The position numbers were made by a program, and so were the translations under genes. Of a stretch of DNA of 64,000 nucleotides, positions 32,482 to 41,701 are shown in pieces. Every line of letters starts with the position of its first letter. Position 1 is the stretch's first letter. The notes beneath the pieces were generated by a model that had not been told where the DNA came from, did not search any database, and saw only the letters and a list, made by a program, of their open reading frames with translations. Where the stretch lies: the NCBI GenBank assembly GCA_947631925.1, contig CANRNE010000002.1, forward strand, positions 62,001-126,000. Direction: 5' to 3'. Origin of the DNA: an uncultured Clostridia bacterium (lineage in GTDB: Bacteria > Bacillota > Clostridia > Christensenellales > Borkfalkiaceae).

Positions 32482-34611
32482 TCAACTGCTCAGTCTGTGC
32501 ACGTCGCGGATGCGGCTGTTTTGTCGAATTTTGTCGATGAGCACCTCGACGTCCTGCTTCCCGGGCAAGCTCACCGTGACCTCGACAATCGCCCCGCCCG
32601 ATTTTTCGTATCTGCCGTTGATGGAGGAGATGGAAATCTTCATGTCCGAAGTCGCCTGCGAGATGACGGAGAGCGCCGCCCCCTGTTCCTCGGCATAGAC
32701 GACGATGGTGGCGCGGAAGCGTACCTCCCCGGGGCGCACCGTCCATTCGGCGGGCTGCAGCCGCTCGGGCTCGACGTTCTTCATGTTGGAGCAGTCCCGT
32801 CTGTGAATGACGACGCCCCTCCCCCGCGTGACAAAGCCGACGATGTCGTCCCCGGGCACGGGCGAACAGCACCCCGCAAAGGAGACGAGAAGACCGGAGA
32901 GCCCCTTGACGGTGACCGTCCCCGAGACATTCTTCTCCTTGAAGGGGCGCACGTCGACGGGCTGGGGCACCTCTTTGCGGAAGTAGTCGATGAGTTTGAA
33001 CAGGATTTGGTTGACGGTAATCGCGCCGTAGCCGACGGCGGCAAATGCCTCCTCCTGCGAGTCGAAGTTGAGTTTCTCGGAGACCTTCTTAAAGCTGTCG
33101 GGCGTGAGAAGTTCGGCGAGCGAATATCCCCTGCGCTTGGCGGCCTCTTCGAGCATGGTCTTGCCGAGTTTGACGTTCTCCTCCTTGGTCTGCTTCTTGT
33201 AGAACGCCTTGATTTTGGCGCGTGCGGAGGAGGATTTGATGAATTTCAGCCAGTCGCGCGAGGGTCCCTTGCTTGCGGGCGAGGTGATAATCTCCACGAC
33301 GTCGCCGAGCTCGAGGGTGGAATTGAGCGGGACAATCTTGCCGTTCACCTTTGCACCCGTGCAGCGGTTTCCCACCTCCGAGTGGATGGCGTAGGCGAAA
33401 TCCACGGGCGTCGCGCCCTCGGGCAGGGAGATGACTTTCCCGCGCGGCGTAAACACGAGAAGTTCGGAGCTGTACAGCTCCTCCTTTACCGTGTTCATGA
33501 ATTCCTTGGAGTCGCGCAGTCCGCCCTGCAGCTCCATCATCTCGCGCACCCACGAGATGCGCTGGTCGAGCGTGGTCTCGTTGTCGCGCTGTTCCTTATA
33601 CTTCCAGTGCGCCGCGATACCGTATTCCGCCGTTCGGTGCATCTCCTCCGTCCTGATTTGAATCTCGAACGGCTGTCCGAAGTCGGTGACGACGGTCGTG
33701 TGCAGGGACTGATACATGTTGGGCTTGGGCGTCGCAATGTAGTCCTTGATGCGCCCGGGGACGGGATTCCACTTCTTGTGAATCTTCCCGAACACTTCGT
33801 AGCACTCGTCCACGGTGCCCACGATGACGCGCACGGCGGTCAAATCATAGATTTGGTCGAGGGTGCGATGCTTGGTCTTCATCTTCTTGTAGATGGAGTA
33901 GAAATGCTTGGGGCGCCCGAAGACTTCCCCCTTTATCTCGGATTCGGCGAGAATCCCCTTGATTTCCTCGACGACGAAGTTGACAAACCTGCGCCGCTCT
34001 TCGAGTTTTTGGTGGATGTTCTCGACGAGATATTCAAACGCCTCGGGGTCGAGATATTTGAGGCAGAGGTCCTCGAGTTCGCATTTGACCTGACTGATAC
34101 CCAGCCGCCCCGCGATGGGCGCATAGATATCGAGGGTCTCCTGCGCCATCTTGCGCTGCCGCCCGGGGGAGAGGTAGTTGAGCGAGCGCATGTTGTGAAG
34201 CCGGTCGGCGAGCTTGATGATGATGACGCGGATGTCCTTCGCCATTGCGATGAAGATCTTGCGGAAGTTCTCCGCCTCCTCCTCTTCCTCCGACTTGAAG
34301 ACAATCTTGTCGAGCTTCGTGACGCCCGAGACGAGAGTGAAGACCCCCTCGCCGAATTCGCGGCGGATGTCCTCGTCGGTGGCGTCGGTGTCCTCGATGA
34401 CGTCATGGAGAAGGGCGGCCGCGACGGTCTCCGCGTCGAGCCCGAGGTCGGCTAAAATTTCTGCAACGGCGCACGGGTGGATGAAATAGGGTTCCCCCGA
34501 GGCGCGCTTCTGGCTGGCATGCGCCGCCTTGGCATAGTCGTATGCCTTGAGGAGCATGTCGCGCTCTTCGCCCGAGTAAAATTCATACAGTTTCATGAGA
34601 ATGGGTTCCAT
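32482..34611 (-). CDS. rel: Bifunctional (p)ppGpp synthetase/hydrolase Rel
   Basis: Makes and degrades the alarmone (p)ppGpp of the stringent response. The 709-residue protein has the HD hydrolase domain with H45, HD at 69-70 and ED at 73-74 intact, the synthetase domain around RIKDYIATPK and YQSLHTTV (about 315-330), a TGS domain (about 395-455), a helical part, and a C-terminal ACT domain. Both activities are therefore expected. The start ATG overlaps the recJ stop by one base (TAATG), with GGAGGG as ribosome site; the frame running on to 34836 lies in recJ. Confidence 0.96.
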   Translation of the reverse strand: MEPILMKLYEFYSGEERDMLLKAYDYAKAAHASQKRASGEPYFIHPCAVAEILADLGLDAETVAAALLHDVIEDTDATDEDIRREFGEGVFTLVSGVTKLDKIVFKSEEEEEAENFRKIFIAMAKDIRVIIIKLADRLHNMRSLNYLSPGRQRKMAQETLDIYAPIAGRLGISQVKCELEDLCLKYLDPEAFEYLVENIHQKLEERRRFVNFVVEEIKGILAESEIKGEVFGRPKHFYSIYKKMKTKHRTLDQIYDLTAVRVIVGTVDECYEVFGKIHKKWNPVPGRIKDYIATPKPNMYQSLHTTVVTDFGQPFEIQIRTEEMHRTAEYGIAAHWKYKEQRDNETTLDQRISWVREMMELQGGLRDSKEFMNTVKEELYSSELLVFTPRGKVISLPEGATPVDFAYAIHSEVGNRCTGAKVNGKIVPLNSTLELGDVVEIITSPASKGPSRDWLKFIKSSSARAKIKAFYKKQTKEENVKLGKTMLEEAAKRRGYSLAELLTPDSFKKVSEKLNFDSQEEAFAAVGYGAITVNQILFKLIDYFRKEVPQPVDVRPFKEKNVSGTVTVKGLSGLLVSFAGCCSPVPGDDIVGFVTRGRGVVIHRRDCSNMKNVEPERLQPAEWTVRPGEVRFRATIVVYAEEQGAALSVISQATSDMKISISSINGRYEKSGGAIVEVTVSLPGKQDVEVLIDKIRQNSRIRDVHRLSS

Positions 34612-36917
34612 TACGAGCCCTCCTTCATGCGGCAAACGGCAGTATAGATGCGCGATTCGGAAAGGTCGGCGCGCCTGCCGCGCACGACGCGAAGCCTTCC
34701 CTCTTCCACCGTGAAAAATCCCAGCTCGGAAAAGACCGCGAGTGCGAAGACGACCTGCTCCAAATTGAAGCCGAGCCCGAGTTCGCGCGCCGTCTCCGAA
34801 AAGCTGTCCGAGACGTATCTCCCCTCCGCGCCGCACAGCGCACGGTAGGTGTAAATCATGTCCTCACGGCTGCACGAGACGCGTTTTAAGGCACCCATGT
34901 CCGAAAAAGAACCGCAAGAAAGCACGTTTGCGCGTCCCGTTGCGGGCAGAGCGGGAGGAAAATCGAGGCAGATGATGTCCCGATATGCGGCAAGATTTGC
35001 GTCGGGTGCGGGCGAAAACAGCACACAGTTGGCAGCTCCCGCCGACGCGGGGCGGAAAATATCGAGCTCCAAGCCCGCAAGCGCGGGGAATTTCTCCACG
35101 GTGCGCCGATTTTGTACGACGGCGCACAGCCCGTATGCGCATTCCCCGATTTTCTGTTCGATGAGCGCATTTGCGGCACCCATGTCCAAGGTTTCCCCCT
35201 CCGATTCGCCCTCGGGCAGGAGGCGGATGGCATGCTCGAAGGCGTCGAGTTCGACGTCCCGCCCGCTCATGCCGTCATAGAGCACGCAGCGGATGATGCC
35301 CTTCACATATTCTCTCCCCTTGAAGCGGGAGAGGTTATATTCAAACACGACCCTCTTTTTGAGGTCGCATCGTAAGAGTTCTTCCTCCTTGGCGCCGCCG
35401 AAGTAGACGAAGTCGTCCCCGCCAATCTTCATCGAAAGGTGCGGCGAGCCCTCCTTCATCGGCGTGGCGTCGATGCTACCCGCCTCCACATAGAAGAGCG
35501 GGCGCTTGTTGCCCATGCCGCACGGCTCGAGCAGGACGAGTTCGCGCGCAATCCGCCTGAAATCCCCGCTCGCCTTGCCCGCCACGGGGACGGTGGGAAT
35601 GAAGTCCTCGCGCGCGTAATGGCTCCCGATAAAGCTGTTGAGGGCGGCCTTGAGGCGGGGGAAGTTCTCCTCGGTGACGTTGATGCCCGCCGCCTGTGCG
35701 TGTCCGCCGAATTCGGAGATGTACTCCGAACAGCCCTTCAGGGCCTCGAAGATGTTGACGCTTTCCACCGAGCGCGCACTGCCCTTATAGCTTGCTCCGC
35801 GCTTGGTGAAGAGCAGGGCGGGACGGGCGTACTCCTCCGCGACGCGCGCGGCGACGATGCCCGCAAAGCCCGCATTCCAGTTCTCGCCCGCGAGCATGAC
35901 GATGTTGCCGTACGGCCCCTCCTCGGCAATTTGCTCCGAGACGCGGGTATACAGTTCGTCGCACAGCCTCTGCCGCTCTGCGTTGTAGCGGTTGAGAAGT
36001 TCGGCGAGCGCGTAAATTTCCTCCTCGTCCTCACTCGTGAAGAGGCGGAGCGCGGCGCGTGCATCCCCCATTCTGCCCGCGGCGTTGATGCGGGGCGCGA
36101 TGGTAAAGGAGAGCGTCTGCGCGTTGATGTCGGTGACCTTCCCCAGGAGGGCGGCGATGGCGGGACGGGGAGAGCGTTCGATGCGCCGGAGTCCCTCCGC
36201 CACGATGTCGCGGTTCTCGCCCACGAGGGGCACGCTGTCGGCGACGGTGGAGATGGCGGCAAAGTCGACGAGGGGGAGCGCCTTGTCCCCGATGAGCGCC
36301 TGCGCCAGCTTGAAGGCAACTCCCGCGCCGCACAGGTTGTCGTAGGGGTAGTCCCCGCCGAGCTTGGGATTGACGACGATGCAGTCGGGCAGTTCGTCGG
36401 GAAGTTCGTGGTGGTCGGTGACGATGACTTCGGCGCCGAGCGATTTGATGTATTCCACCTCCCGCCTTCCCGAAATGCCGCAGTCCACCGTGACGACGAG
36501 GTCGGGTAAAAATTCGTCGAAGATTCTGTCGATGGCGCCCACGGACAGCCCGTAGCCGTCCGTCCGTTCGGGCACGAAGAGAAAGTGCTCGATGCCGAAT
36601 TCGTCGAGGGCACGGGAGAGGATGGCGCACGCGCCGATGCCGTCCGCGTCATAGTCCCCGAAGACGGCCACCCGCCACCCCTCGTCGCGGGCGAAGGTGA
36701 GCTTTTTCACCGCCTCCGTCATCCCCCTGAGGAGGAAAGGCGAGAGGAAATTCTGCGCACCGGGGCGCAGGAAGGCGTGCATTTTGCCCTCCGTATCCAT
36801 TCCCCGCGCGAAGAGAATCCCCGCGACCGTCTCGGTGAGTCCCACCCGTTCGGCAAGCCTTTCCACGGTATGAAGTTGTTCGGGCGTAAATTCAAATTCC
36901 CGGACGAGTTTCTTCAT
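34611..36917 (-). CDS. recJ: Single-stranded-DNA-specific exonuclease RecJ
   Basis: 5'-3' single-strand exonuclease of recombination and mismatch repair. The 768-residue protein has the DHH phosphoesterase motifs: GDYDADG at 87-93, TVDCG near 143-147 and TDHHE at 167-171, the DHHA1 RNA/DNA-binding region (GGHAQAAG near 405-412) and an OB-fold segment. A C-terminal extension of about 200 residues is present, as in other Firmicute RecJ proteins. It sits between secF and rel in the conserved clostridial order. Confidence 0.95.
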   Translation of the reverse strand: MKKLVREFEFTPEQLHTVERLAERVGLTETVAGILFARGMDTEGKMHAFLRPGAQNFLSPFLLRGMTEAVKKLTFARDEGWRVAVFGDYDADGIGACAILSRALDEFGIEHFLFVPERTDGYGLSVGAIDRIFDEFLPDLVVTVDCGISGRREVEYIKSLGAEVIVTDHHELPDELPDCIVVNPKLGGDYPYDNLCGAGVAFKLAQALIGDKALPLVDFAAISTVADSVPLVGENRDIVAEGLRRIERSPRPAIAALLGKVTDINAQTLSFTIAPRINAAGRMGDARAALRLFTSEDEEEIYALAELLNRYNAERQRLCDELYTRVSEQIAEEGPYGNIVMLAGENWNAGFAGIVAARVAEEYARPALLFTKRGASYKGSARSVESVNIFEALKGCSEYISEFGGHAQAAGINVTEENFPRLKAALNSFIGSHYAREDFIPTVPVAGKASGDFRRIARELVLLEPCGMGNKRPLFYVEAGSIDATPMKEGSPHLSMKIGGDDFVYFGGAKEEELLRCDLKKRVVFEYNLSRFKGREYVKGIIRCVLYDGMSGRDVELDAFEHAIRLLPEGESEGETLDMGAANALIEQKIGECAYGLCAVVQNRRTVEKFPALAGLELDIFRPASAGAANCVLFSPAPDANLAAYRDIICLDFPPALPATGRANVLSCGSFSDMGALKRVSCSREDMIYTYRALCGAEGRYVSDSFSETARELGLGFNLEQVVFALAVFSELGFFTVEEGRLRVVRGRRADLSESRIYTAVCRMKEGS

Positions 36918-36933
36918 CTTGTTTTCCCTATCA

Positions 36934-36958
36934 AAAAGGGCGGGTCTGTTCGCCCGCC
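36934..36958 (-). terminator. Hairpin between secF and recJ
   Basis: GGCGGG (36953-36958 side, minus) pairs with CCCGCC (36939-36944), followed by a T-run. It could partly end the secDF transcript before recJ. Confidence 0.6.
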
Positions 36959-36978
36959 GCTTTGATTTTTTTCAGCGG

Positions 36979-38022
36979 TTATTCTTCCGTATCCGCTTTC
37001 TTCTTTTTGCCGACGTACACGCGGTTTCTCACGGCGCGCCGCTTGTCAAACTGCTTGCGCACGACGGCAAACACCGCGGGCCCGAACACGAAGGTCGAGT
37101 AGACGGGCACGGCGACGCCGATAATGGCGGGAAGCACGAGGGCGATGGAGCCGAGCGTTCCGACGAGGCCGAGGACGGCGATGACGATGCCACACAGCCC
37201 TGCGAGCAGGAGCGCCGTCTTCCAACCTTCGCTGCGCGCGCGGTCGGCGACCGTCTCTGCGGGCAAGGACGCCGTGTCGGGGTCCTTATAGATGGCCCGA
37301 ATCCGATTGGCGTAGAAGACCCACAGAAGCGCCGAGACAAAGACGGACACAGCCGCATAGAGCAGGGGCGCGGAGGAGTAGACGGGAATGCGCAAAACCG
37401 CAAACAGCGCGGCAGTGAAGAGCCCGTCGTGGGCGCAGGTGACGAGACCCGCAACCCCGCACGGCACGCCGAAGCGGAACGTCACATAGACGAGGGCGAC
37501 GATGGCGCCGACCGCAAGGGCGATTGCCCCGCGCCAGCCGGCAGAGCCCGTTCCCGCGAGGGCGAGCTGTTCCTGATACAGGCTCACCGAGCCGTCCGCA
37601 TAGTAATAGATGTCGGGTTGGTCGCCGTTCAGGCCGCTGTGCGCCGCAATTTCATCGGCGATCTTGTCCTTTGCGGCGGTGTAAGCAGTTTCGTCGCCGC
37701 CCGAAAGGGTGTAGCGCACGATGCGGTACGAGCTCTCGATGAGGGAACCGTTGGTGTCGTTCGTGGAGGTATAATCCTTCACAATCTCCTTCTCAAAGGA
37801 AATCTTCGCATCGGTGAGCGTCTTCTCGGCGAAGTTTTGCAGCGTCGTCTCGTTCTGGGCGCCGATGTTGGAGTCGTACTTGACGTCGAGCTTGTCCTGC
37901 ACGGGACGGTCCAAGGAGGCGTTGAAGCCGAGCACGGCAAAGAGGATGATGCCCGCGACCACAATCGCAATGGAGATTGCCATGAAGACGGGCAGAAGTT
38001 TTTTGAGGTTGAGTTTACTCAT
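36979..38022 (-). CDS. secF: Divergent protein translocase subunit SecF
   Basis: A 347-residue membrane protein matching SecF by position and topology: one N-terminal membrane segment (about 9-32), a periplasm-side domain, then five membrane segments (about 148-315). A core HDGLFTAALFA segment near 200-210 corresponds to SecF's HDV-I-T helix. However, the highly conserved motif G-Y-S-x-N-D-T in the next helix is not recognisable: it reads FVSALLWVFYANRIR, keeping only the trailing NRIR. SecD and SecF normally use proton flow to pull proteins across the membrane. The gene overlaps secD by eight bases. Confidence 0.85.
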   Translation of the reverse strand: MSKLNLKKLLPVFMAISIAIVVAGIILFAVLGFNASLDRPVQDKLDVKYDSNIGAQNETTLQNFAEKTLTDAKISFEKEIVKDYTSTNDTNGSLIESSYRIVRYTLSGGDETAYTAAKDKIADEIAAHSGLNGDQPDIYYYADGSVSLYQEQLALAGTGSAGWRGAIALAVGAIVALVYVTFRFGVPCGVAGLVTCAHDGLFTAALFAVLRIPVYSSAPLLYAAVSVFVSALLWVFYANRIRAIYKDPDTASLPAETVADRARSEGWKTALLLAGLCGIVIAVLGLVGTLGSIALVLPAIIGVAVPVYSTFVFGPAVFAVVRKQFDKRRAVRNRVYVGKKKKADTEE

Positions 38023-39604
38023 CGTCGGAGACCTCCTCGCGCTTGAAGTTGCAGAACGCGCCGGGTTTCTTCGTGAAGGTCATGAGCATCGCCCAGTGGA
38101 AGCGGTTGACGGCGAGGGAGCACAGCCCCGACAGCACCGCACCGAGCCCGAGCGTGAAGGCAAACACGGAGAGCTGCGTGAGGGAAATGAAGTAGGCGAC
38201 GAACCCGAGAAGCGCAATCACGATGTGCAAATCGAAAATCAGCCAGAAGCACTTCTTATAGCCCGTCTTGACGGAAGATTCCATCGTCTTGCCGAGGGCG
38301 TATTCCTTGCGCGCGTTCTCGTAGGAGAGCGCGTTGCAGACGGAGAGGAGCAGCCCGCCGAGGGCGACGGCCACCACCGTCCATGCGTTGAGGTTGAGGA
38401 AGGGAATTGCCCAGACGAGGACAATCATGAGCAGGAGGTAGATGAGGAAGGAATAGAGGTGCGCCACGGCGAGCCCGTGGTATCTCACGAAGAAGAACAC
38501 GAGCATGCCGACGGCAAGCGCCGCGAATGCGACATAGAGAAGGATGAGGGCGAGGTCGCCGAACTGCGCCTTCTCGAAGCTGTATTCCCCGACCGTGAAG
38601 GAGAGCGCCTCCCCCTCGGTATCCATCGACGTGCGCATCGCCGCGGAGAGGCAGCGCGCCTCGTATGCGGTGTAGGCGACCGCGCTCGTCTTGCTCAGAT
38701 AGATGGTGGACGCGGTAATCTGCTCCTGCGTGGAGACGGAGGCAACCGTCTCGCCGCCGATGCGGAAGTAGATGCTCACCGCGCCGTCGGCAGCCGTTGC
38801 CGTCTGCGTGGAGAGCCAAGCGGCACCCGCGGGCGTGAAATCCACCCCTACCGCAGAGACGCTGCCCACGTTGTAGGCATACACTCTCTTGATGTAGTCG
38901 CGGATGGTCTCCTGCTCGTACTTGCCCGCAGAGACTTCCTTCTGTCCGTAGGTAAGTTCGGTCGCCGCATCCTCGGAAGTGCCCGCCGCCACGGTGAACT
39001 CTCCCATCCTGCGGGCGTACCCGAAGACGGAGAGCAGTTCGCTGTTCTCAATCGTCGCGCCGACGGAGGGCAGATAGACGGCCACGGAGTACTTGTCCCG
39101 CACCGAAACGCGCACATTCGCCATCTCGAGGCTGTCAAAGCGCGTCTTCAGCCGGTCGAGGGAGCTTGCAAAGTCCTCCTCGAACGCCGCCGTGGGCTTG
39201 TACCCGTCCCCGTCCTTTTCGACGAGGTCCTTCTCGAAGTAGAACGCACCGACTTTGCGGTAGTCTTCTTCGTACTTCTGCTGCTGTTCGGCATCCGTCT
39301 CGTAGCCTGCGAGGTTGTCATGGTACTCCTTTTCGGAGATGACCCCTTCGGGATAGTAGACGGCGACAAAGCCGCCGCCGCGGTAATATCTCTCTTTGTT
39401 TTCGGCCTTCCCTTCGTCGTACTCCTCGTCGCCGTCGTCATAGGTAAGTCCGCCGTACTGGGCGTCCTTATCCGTCATGGAGAGGATGTTGTTATACCTT
39501 CTCCCCGAATGACCGTACGGGAACATCGCCGAACACATAAAAATCAGCCCGGCGATGACGACTGTGATCAAGGCGAAGCAAATTGCCGATTTGACCTTGT
39601 TCAT
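38015..39604 (-). CDS. secD: Divergent protein translocase subunit SecD
   Basis: A 529-residue membrane protein with one N-terminal membrane segment, a large outside domain (about 35-345) and five C-terminal membrane segments. The SecD motif V-D-A-N-V-L-I-F-E-R-I-R-E is replaced by SVCNALSYENARKE, so the aspartate used for proton coupling in known SecD (D340 of Thermus SecDF) is missing, while IFDLHIVIALL after it still matches. The DLxGG motif near the N-terminus is also absent. Position between the SCIFF genes and secF, and pairing with secF, support the assignment. Promoter at 39667-39695. Confidence 0.85.
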   Translation of the reverse strand: MNKVKSAICFALITVVIAGLIFMCSAMFPYGHSGRRYNNILSMTDKDAQYGGLTYDDGDEEYDEGKAENKERYYRGGGFVAVYYPEGVISEKEYHDNLAGYETDAEQQQKYEEDYRKVGAFYFEKDLVEKDGDGYKPTAAFEEDFASSLDRLKTRFDSLEMANVRVSVRDKYSVAVYLPSVGATIENSELLSVFGYARRMGEFTVAAGTSEDAATELTYGQKEVSAGKYEQETIRDYIKRVYAYNVGSVSAVGVDFTPAGAAWLSTQTATAADGAVSIYFRIGGETVASVSTQEQITASTIYLSKTSAVAYTAYEARCLSAAMRTSMDTEGEALSFTVGEYSFEKAQFGDLALILLYVAFAALAVGMLVFFFVRYHGLAVAHLYSFLIYLLLMIVLVWAIPFLNLNAWTVVAVALGGLLLSVCNALSYENARKEYALGKTMESSVKTGYKKCFWLIFDLHIVIALLGFVAYFISLTQLSVFAFTLGLGAVLSGLCSLAVNRFHWAMLMTFTKKPGAFCNFKREEVSDDE

Positions 39605-39666
39605 TAGCGCCTCCTGTATACGGGCGCGCGTGTCATGTCCCCGCGCCCGCGATAACTCACTATACT

Positions 39667-39695
39667 ATTATAGAGAAAAAGAGTTCCGCCGTCAA
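39667..39695 (-). promoter_or_regulatory. Promoter of secD-secF
   Basis: TTGACG (39690-39695, minus), 17-base spacer, TATAAT (39667-39672). It overlaps nothing but the tail of the scfB intergenic space. Confidence 0.78.
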
Positions 39696-39736
39696 GCCGA
39701 AATGCGGCGCTTGGCGAATTTTCTTCCCGATTTCCG

Positions 39737-41044
39737 TCAATTTTCCGAAGATTTTCTCTCCGCGAGCACGTGCATCGCGCACTCGATGCGCTTTTTCATC
39801 ATCGCGCACGTCATCTCGTAGGGGGTGTTCATGTCCCCCGTGAAGTGATAGTTGTTCGCACTGCATCCGCCCGAGCAGATGTATTTGGCGAAACACCCCT
39901 CGCACTTCTTGCGGGTGAAGAGGCAGTTTTCCGCAAACTTCATGCGGAGCGCCTCGTTCTGAATGCCGTCGAAGACGTTCCCCATCAGAAAATCCTTCTC
40001 CCCCGCAAACTGGTGGCAGGGGTAGAGGTCGCCCGACGGCACGACGGAGAAGTATTCGTTCCCCGCGCCGCACGCCGAGACGCGCTTGGCAAGGCAGGGC
40101 CCGCCCTCGAGGTCAATCTGGAAGTGGAAGAAGAGAAATCCCTTCCCCTCCTTCTCGCGCCGCACATATTCGTCGCAGAGCGCCTCATACTCCCGCTCGA
40201 TGGCGGGCAGATGTTCTTCCTTAATCTGCAAGTCCTCGATGTCGGTGACGACGGGCTCCATGGAGATGCTGTCAAACCCACTGTCCGCGAGGAAGAGCAC
40301 ATCCTTGGAGAAGTCGAGATTCTTCGCGGTGAAGGTGCCGCGGACGTAGTAATGCTTGTCCCCGCGCGCCCTGACGAACTTCTTGATTTTGCCGATGACG
40401 ACGTCGAAACTTCCCTTGCCGTTCACCGTCTTTCTTACGGCGTCGTTGACTTCCTTTCTCCCGTCGAGGGAGAGCACGACGTTCTCCATCTCCTCGTTGA
40501 AAAACCTGATGGTCTCATCGTCGAGAAGGAGGGCGTTCGTCGTCGTCGTGAAGAGGAACTTCTTGCCGAGCTTTGCCCCCTCTTCCTTGGCGTAGGCCAC
40601 CGTCTTTTTGACGACGTCGAGGTTCATGAGAGGCTCGCCGCCGAAGAAGTCCACTTCGAGCACCCGCCGCTTTCCGCTCTCGCGGAGAAGAAAGTCGATG
40701 GCGGCCTTCGCGGTCTCGAAGGACATCACCTCGCGCTTGGCATGGTATGCCCCCTCGTCCGCAAAACAGTAGCGGCAGCGAAGGTTGCAGTCATGCGAGA
40801 CGTGCAGACAGAGCGCCTTGATTTCATGCGATTTGATGGGCCGTTCGCGCGTTTCGGGCGCGTCGAGAAGCCCCGCCTCGCGAAGGGCGCGGATTTCCTC
40901 GAGAGAGGCGGAAAGTTCGCTGTTCGTCAATGCGACGGGCTGCCCCGCAAGAAGTTTTGCGATGGCCTCGTCGCACTCGTGCAGACTGCCGCTCCCCACG
41001 TCATAGATGTAATGCTTGCCGTGATAAGAAAAGACGTGTCTCAT
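39737..41044 (-). CDS. scfB: SCIFF maturase, radical SAM/SPASM thioether-forming enzyme
   Basis: A 435-residue radical SAM enzyme that joins cysteines of the SCIFF peptide to neighbouring residues by thioether bonds. The N-terminal 65 residues resemble the peptide-binding RRE region; the SAM cluster motif CNLRCRYC is at 86-93; FFGGEP follows near 124-129. The C-terminal SPASM region has cysteines in CGAGNEYFS, YPCHQF and the CxxC-x5-C-x3-C cluster CEGCFAKYICSGGC, for two further 4Fe-4S clusters. The substrate peptide gene lies 51 bases upstream on the same strand, the usual arrangement. Confidence 0.95.
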   Translation of the reverse strand: MRHVFSYHGKHYIYDVGSGSLHECDEAIAKLLAGQPVALTNSELSASLEEIRALREAGLLDAPETRERPIKSHEIKALCLHVSHDCNLRCRYCFADEGAYHAKREVMSFETAKAAIDFLLRESGKRRVLEVDFFGGEPLMNLDVVKKTVAYAKEEGAKLGKKFLFTTTTNALLLDDETIRFFNEEMENVVLSLDGRKEVNDAVRKTVNGKGSFDVVIGKIKKFVRARGDKHYYVRGTFTAKNLDFSKDVLFLADSGFDSISMEPVVTDIEDLQIKEEHLPAIEREYEALCDEYVRREKEGKGFLFFHFQIDLEGGPCLAKRVSACGAGNEYFSVVPSGDLYPCHQFAGEKDFLMGNVFDGIQNEALRMKFAENCLFTRKKCEGCFAKYICSGGCSANNYHFTGDMNTPYEMTCAMMKKRIECAMHVLAERKSSEN

Positions 41045-41095
41045 GGTGAAAACACGGGAAAAAGCGACGCCGCGCGCCGCTTTCCGCCGTCAAAT

Positions 41096-41251
41096 TTACT
41101 TGTTCTCGTCGATTTTCTGTTCGCGGGTGACGCGTTCGCAGGACTGGTTGCCCACGGTGCAGCTCGTCTTGCAGGCGGACTGGCAGGTGCTCCTGCATTC
41201 GCCGCACGCGGTCACTTTCTTTTCGACAGGTTTCGCAATCGTCTTAATCAT
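41096..41251 (-). CDS. scfA: SCIFF ranthipeptide precursor (six cysteines in forty-five residues)
   Basis: A 51-residue precursor peptide. The core has six cysteines (16, 19, 23, 27, 31, 38) in the spacing CGEC-x3-C-x3-C-x3-C-x6-C, followed by a charged tail. The family is found almost throughout Clostridia and is modified by the maturase encoded next. Its product has been linked to population-level signalling in some species, but the role here is not shown by sequence. GGGAG lies eight bases before the ATG. The longer frame on this strand up to 41683 is the out-of-frame upstream gene and is not used. Confidence 0.93.
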   Translation of the reverse strand: MIKTIAKPVEKKVTACGECRSTCQSACKTSCTVGNQSCERVTREQKIDENK

Positions 41252-41279
41252 AGCAGTTTCTCCCGAAAGTTTTTTCTTT

Positions 41280-41308
41280 ATTATACTACACTTCGGGGGA
41301 AATGACAA
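41280..41308 (-). promoter_or_regulatory. Promoter of scfA-scfB
   Basis: TTGTCA (41303-41308, minus), 17-base spacer, TATAAT (41280-41285); leader about 22 bases. It separates the SCIFF genes from the upstream membrane-protein gene. Confidence 0.8.
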
Positions 41309-41313
41309 GCGTT

Positions 41314-41694
41314 TTAACTCTCTTTGCGCAATTTTACCCCGCAAAGCGCGCCCGCCGCCGCAAGGACGGCGCACATGAGGAGTTCGAGCGGGAAAAACGG
41401 CGTGAGGTGAAATCCCCCGCCGATGGCGGCGAAGAGCAGCATCGCGGCAAGACACATGCAGGCGCCCGCCGCCGCCCCCTTGACAGCCGCCTTCCCGCTG
41501 TGCACGAAGAGCATGGGAAAGAGCAGGCTCCCCACCCCCTTGAGAATCCAATTGGTCGCCACGACGACACTCTGCGCGGGCGCATACGCCTTGACGAGCG
41601 CGGCAAAAATCGCCGCGGCGATGAGATAGAACGCCGCCCCCGCCACGGCGGAGAGAGCGACCTCCTTGATGGCATGTTTCCAACCGTCCGTCAT
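41314..41694 (-). CDS. TIGR04086 family membrane protein
   Basis: A 126-residue membrane protein with four predicted membrane segments and no catalytic motif. The family (YrzE-like) is typical of Clostridia and is usually found between yajC and the SCIFF genes, as here. Its function is unknown. Its ribosome site GGAGG is part of the 3' arm of a hairpin (41702-41729) and is followed by seven T's and then ATG, so translation and transcription of this gene could both be limited by that structure. Confidence 0.85.
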   Translation of the reverse strand: MTDGWKHAIKEVALSAVAGAAFYLIAAAIFAALVKAYAPAQSVVVATNWILKGVGSLLFPMLFVHSGKAAVKGAAAGACMCLAAMLLFAAIGGGFHLTPFFPLELLMCAVLAAAGALCGVKLRKES

Positions 41695-41701
41695 AAAAAA
41701 A

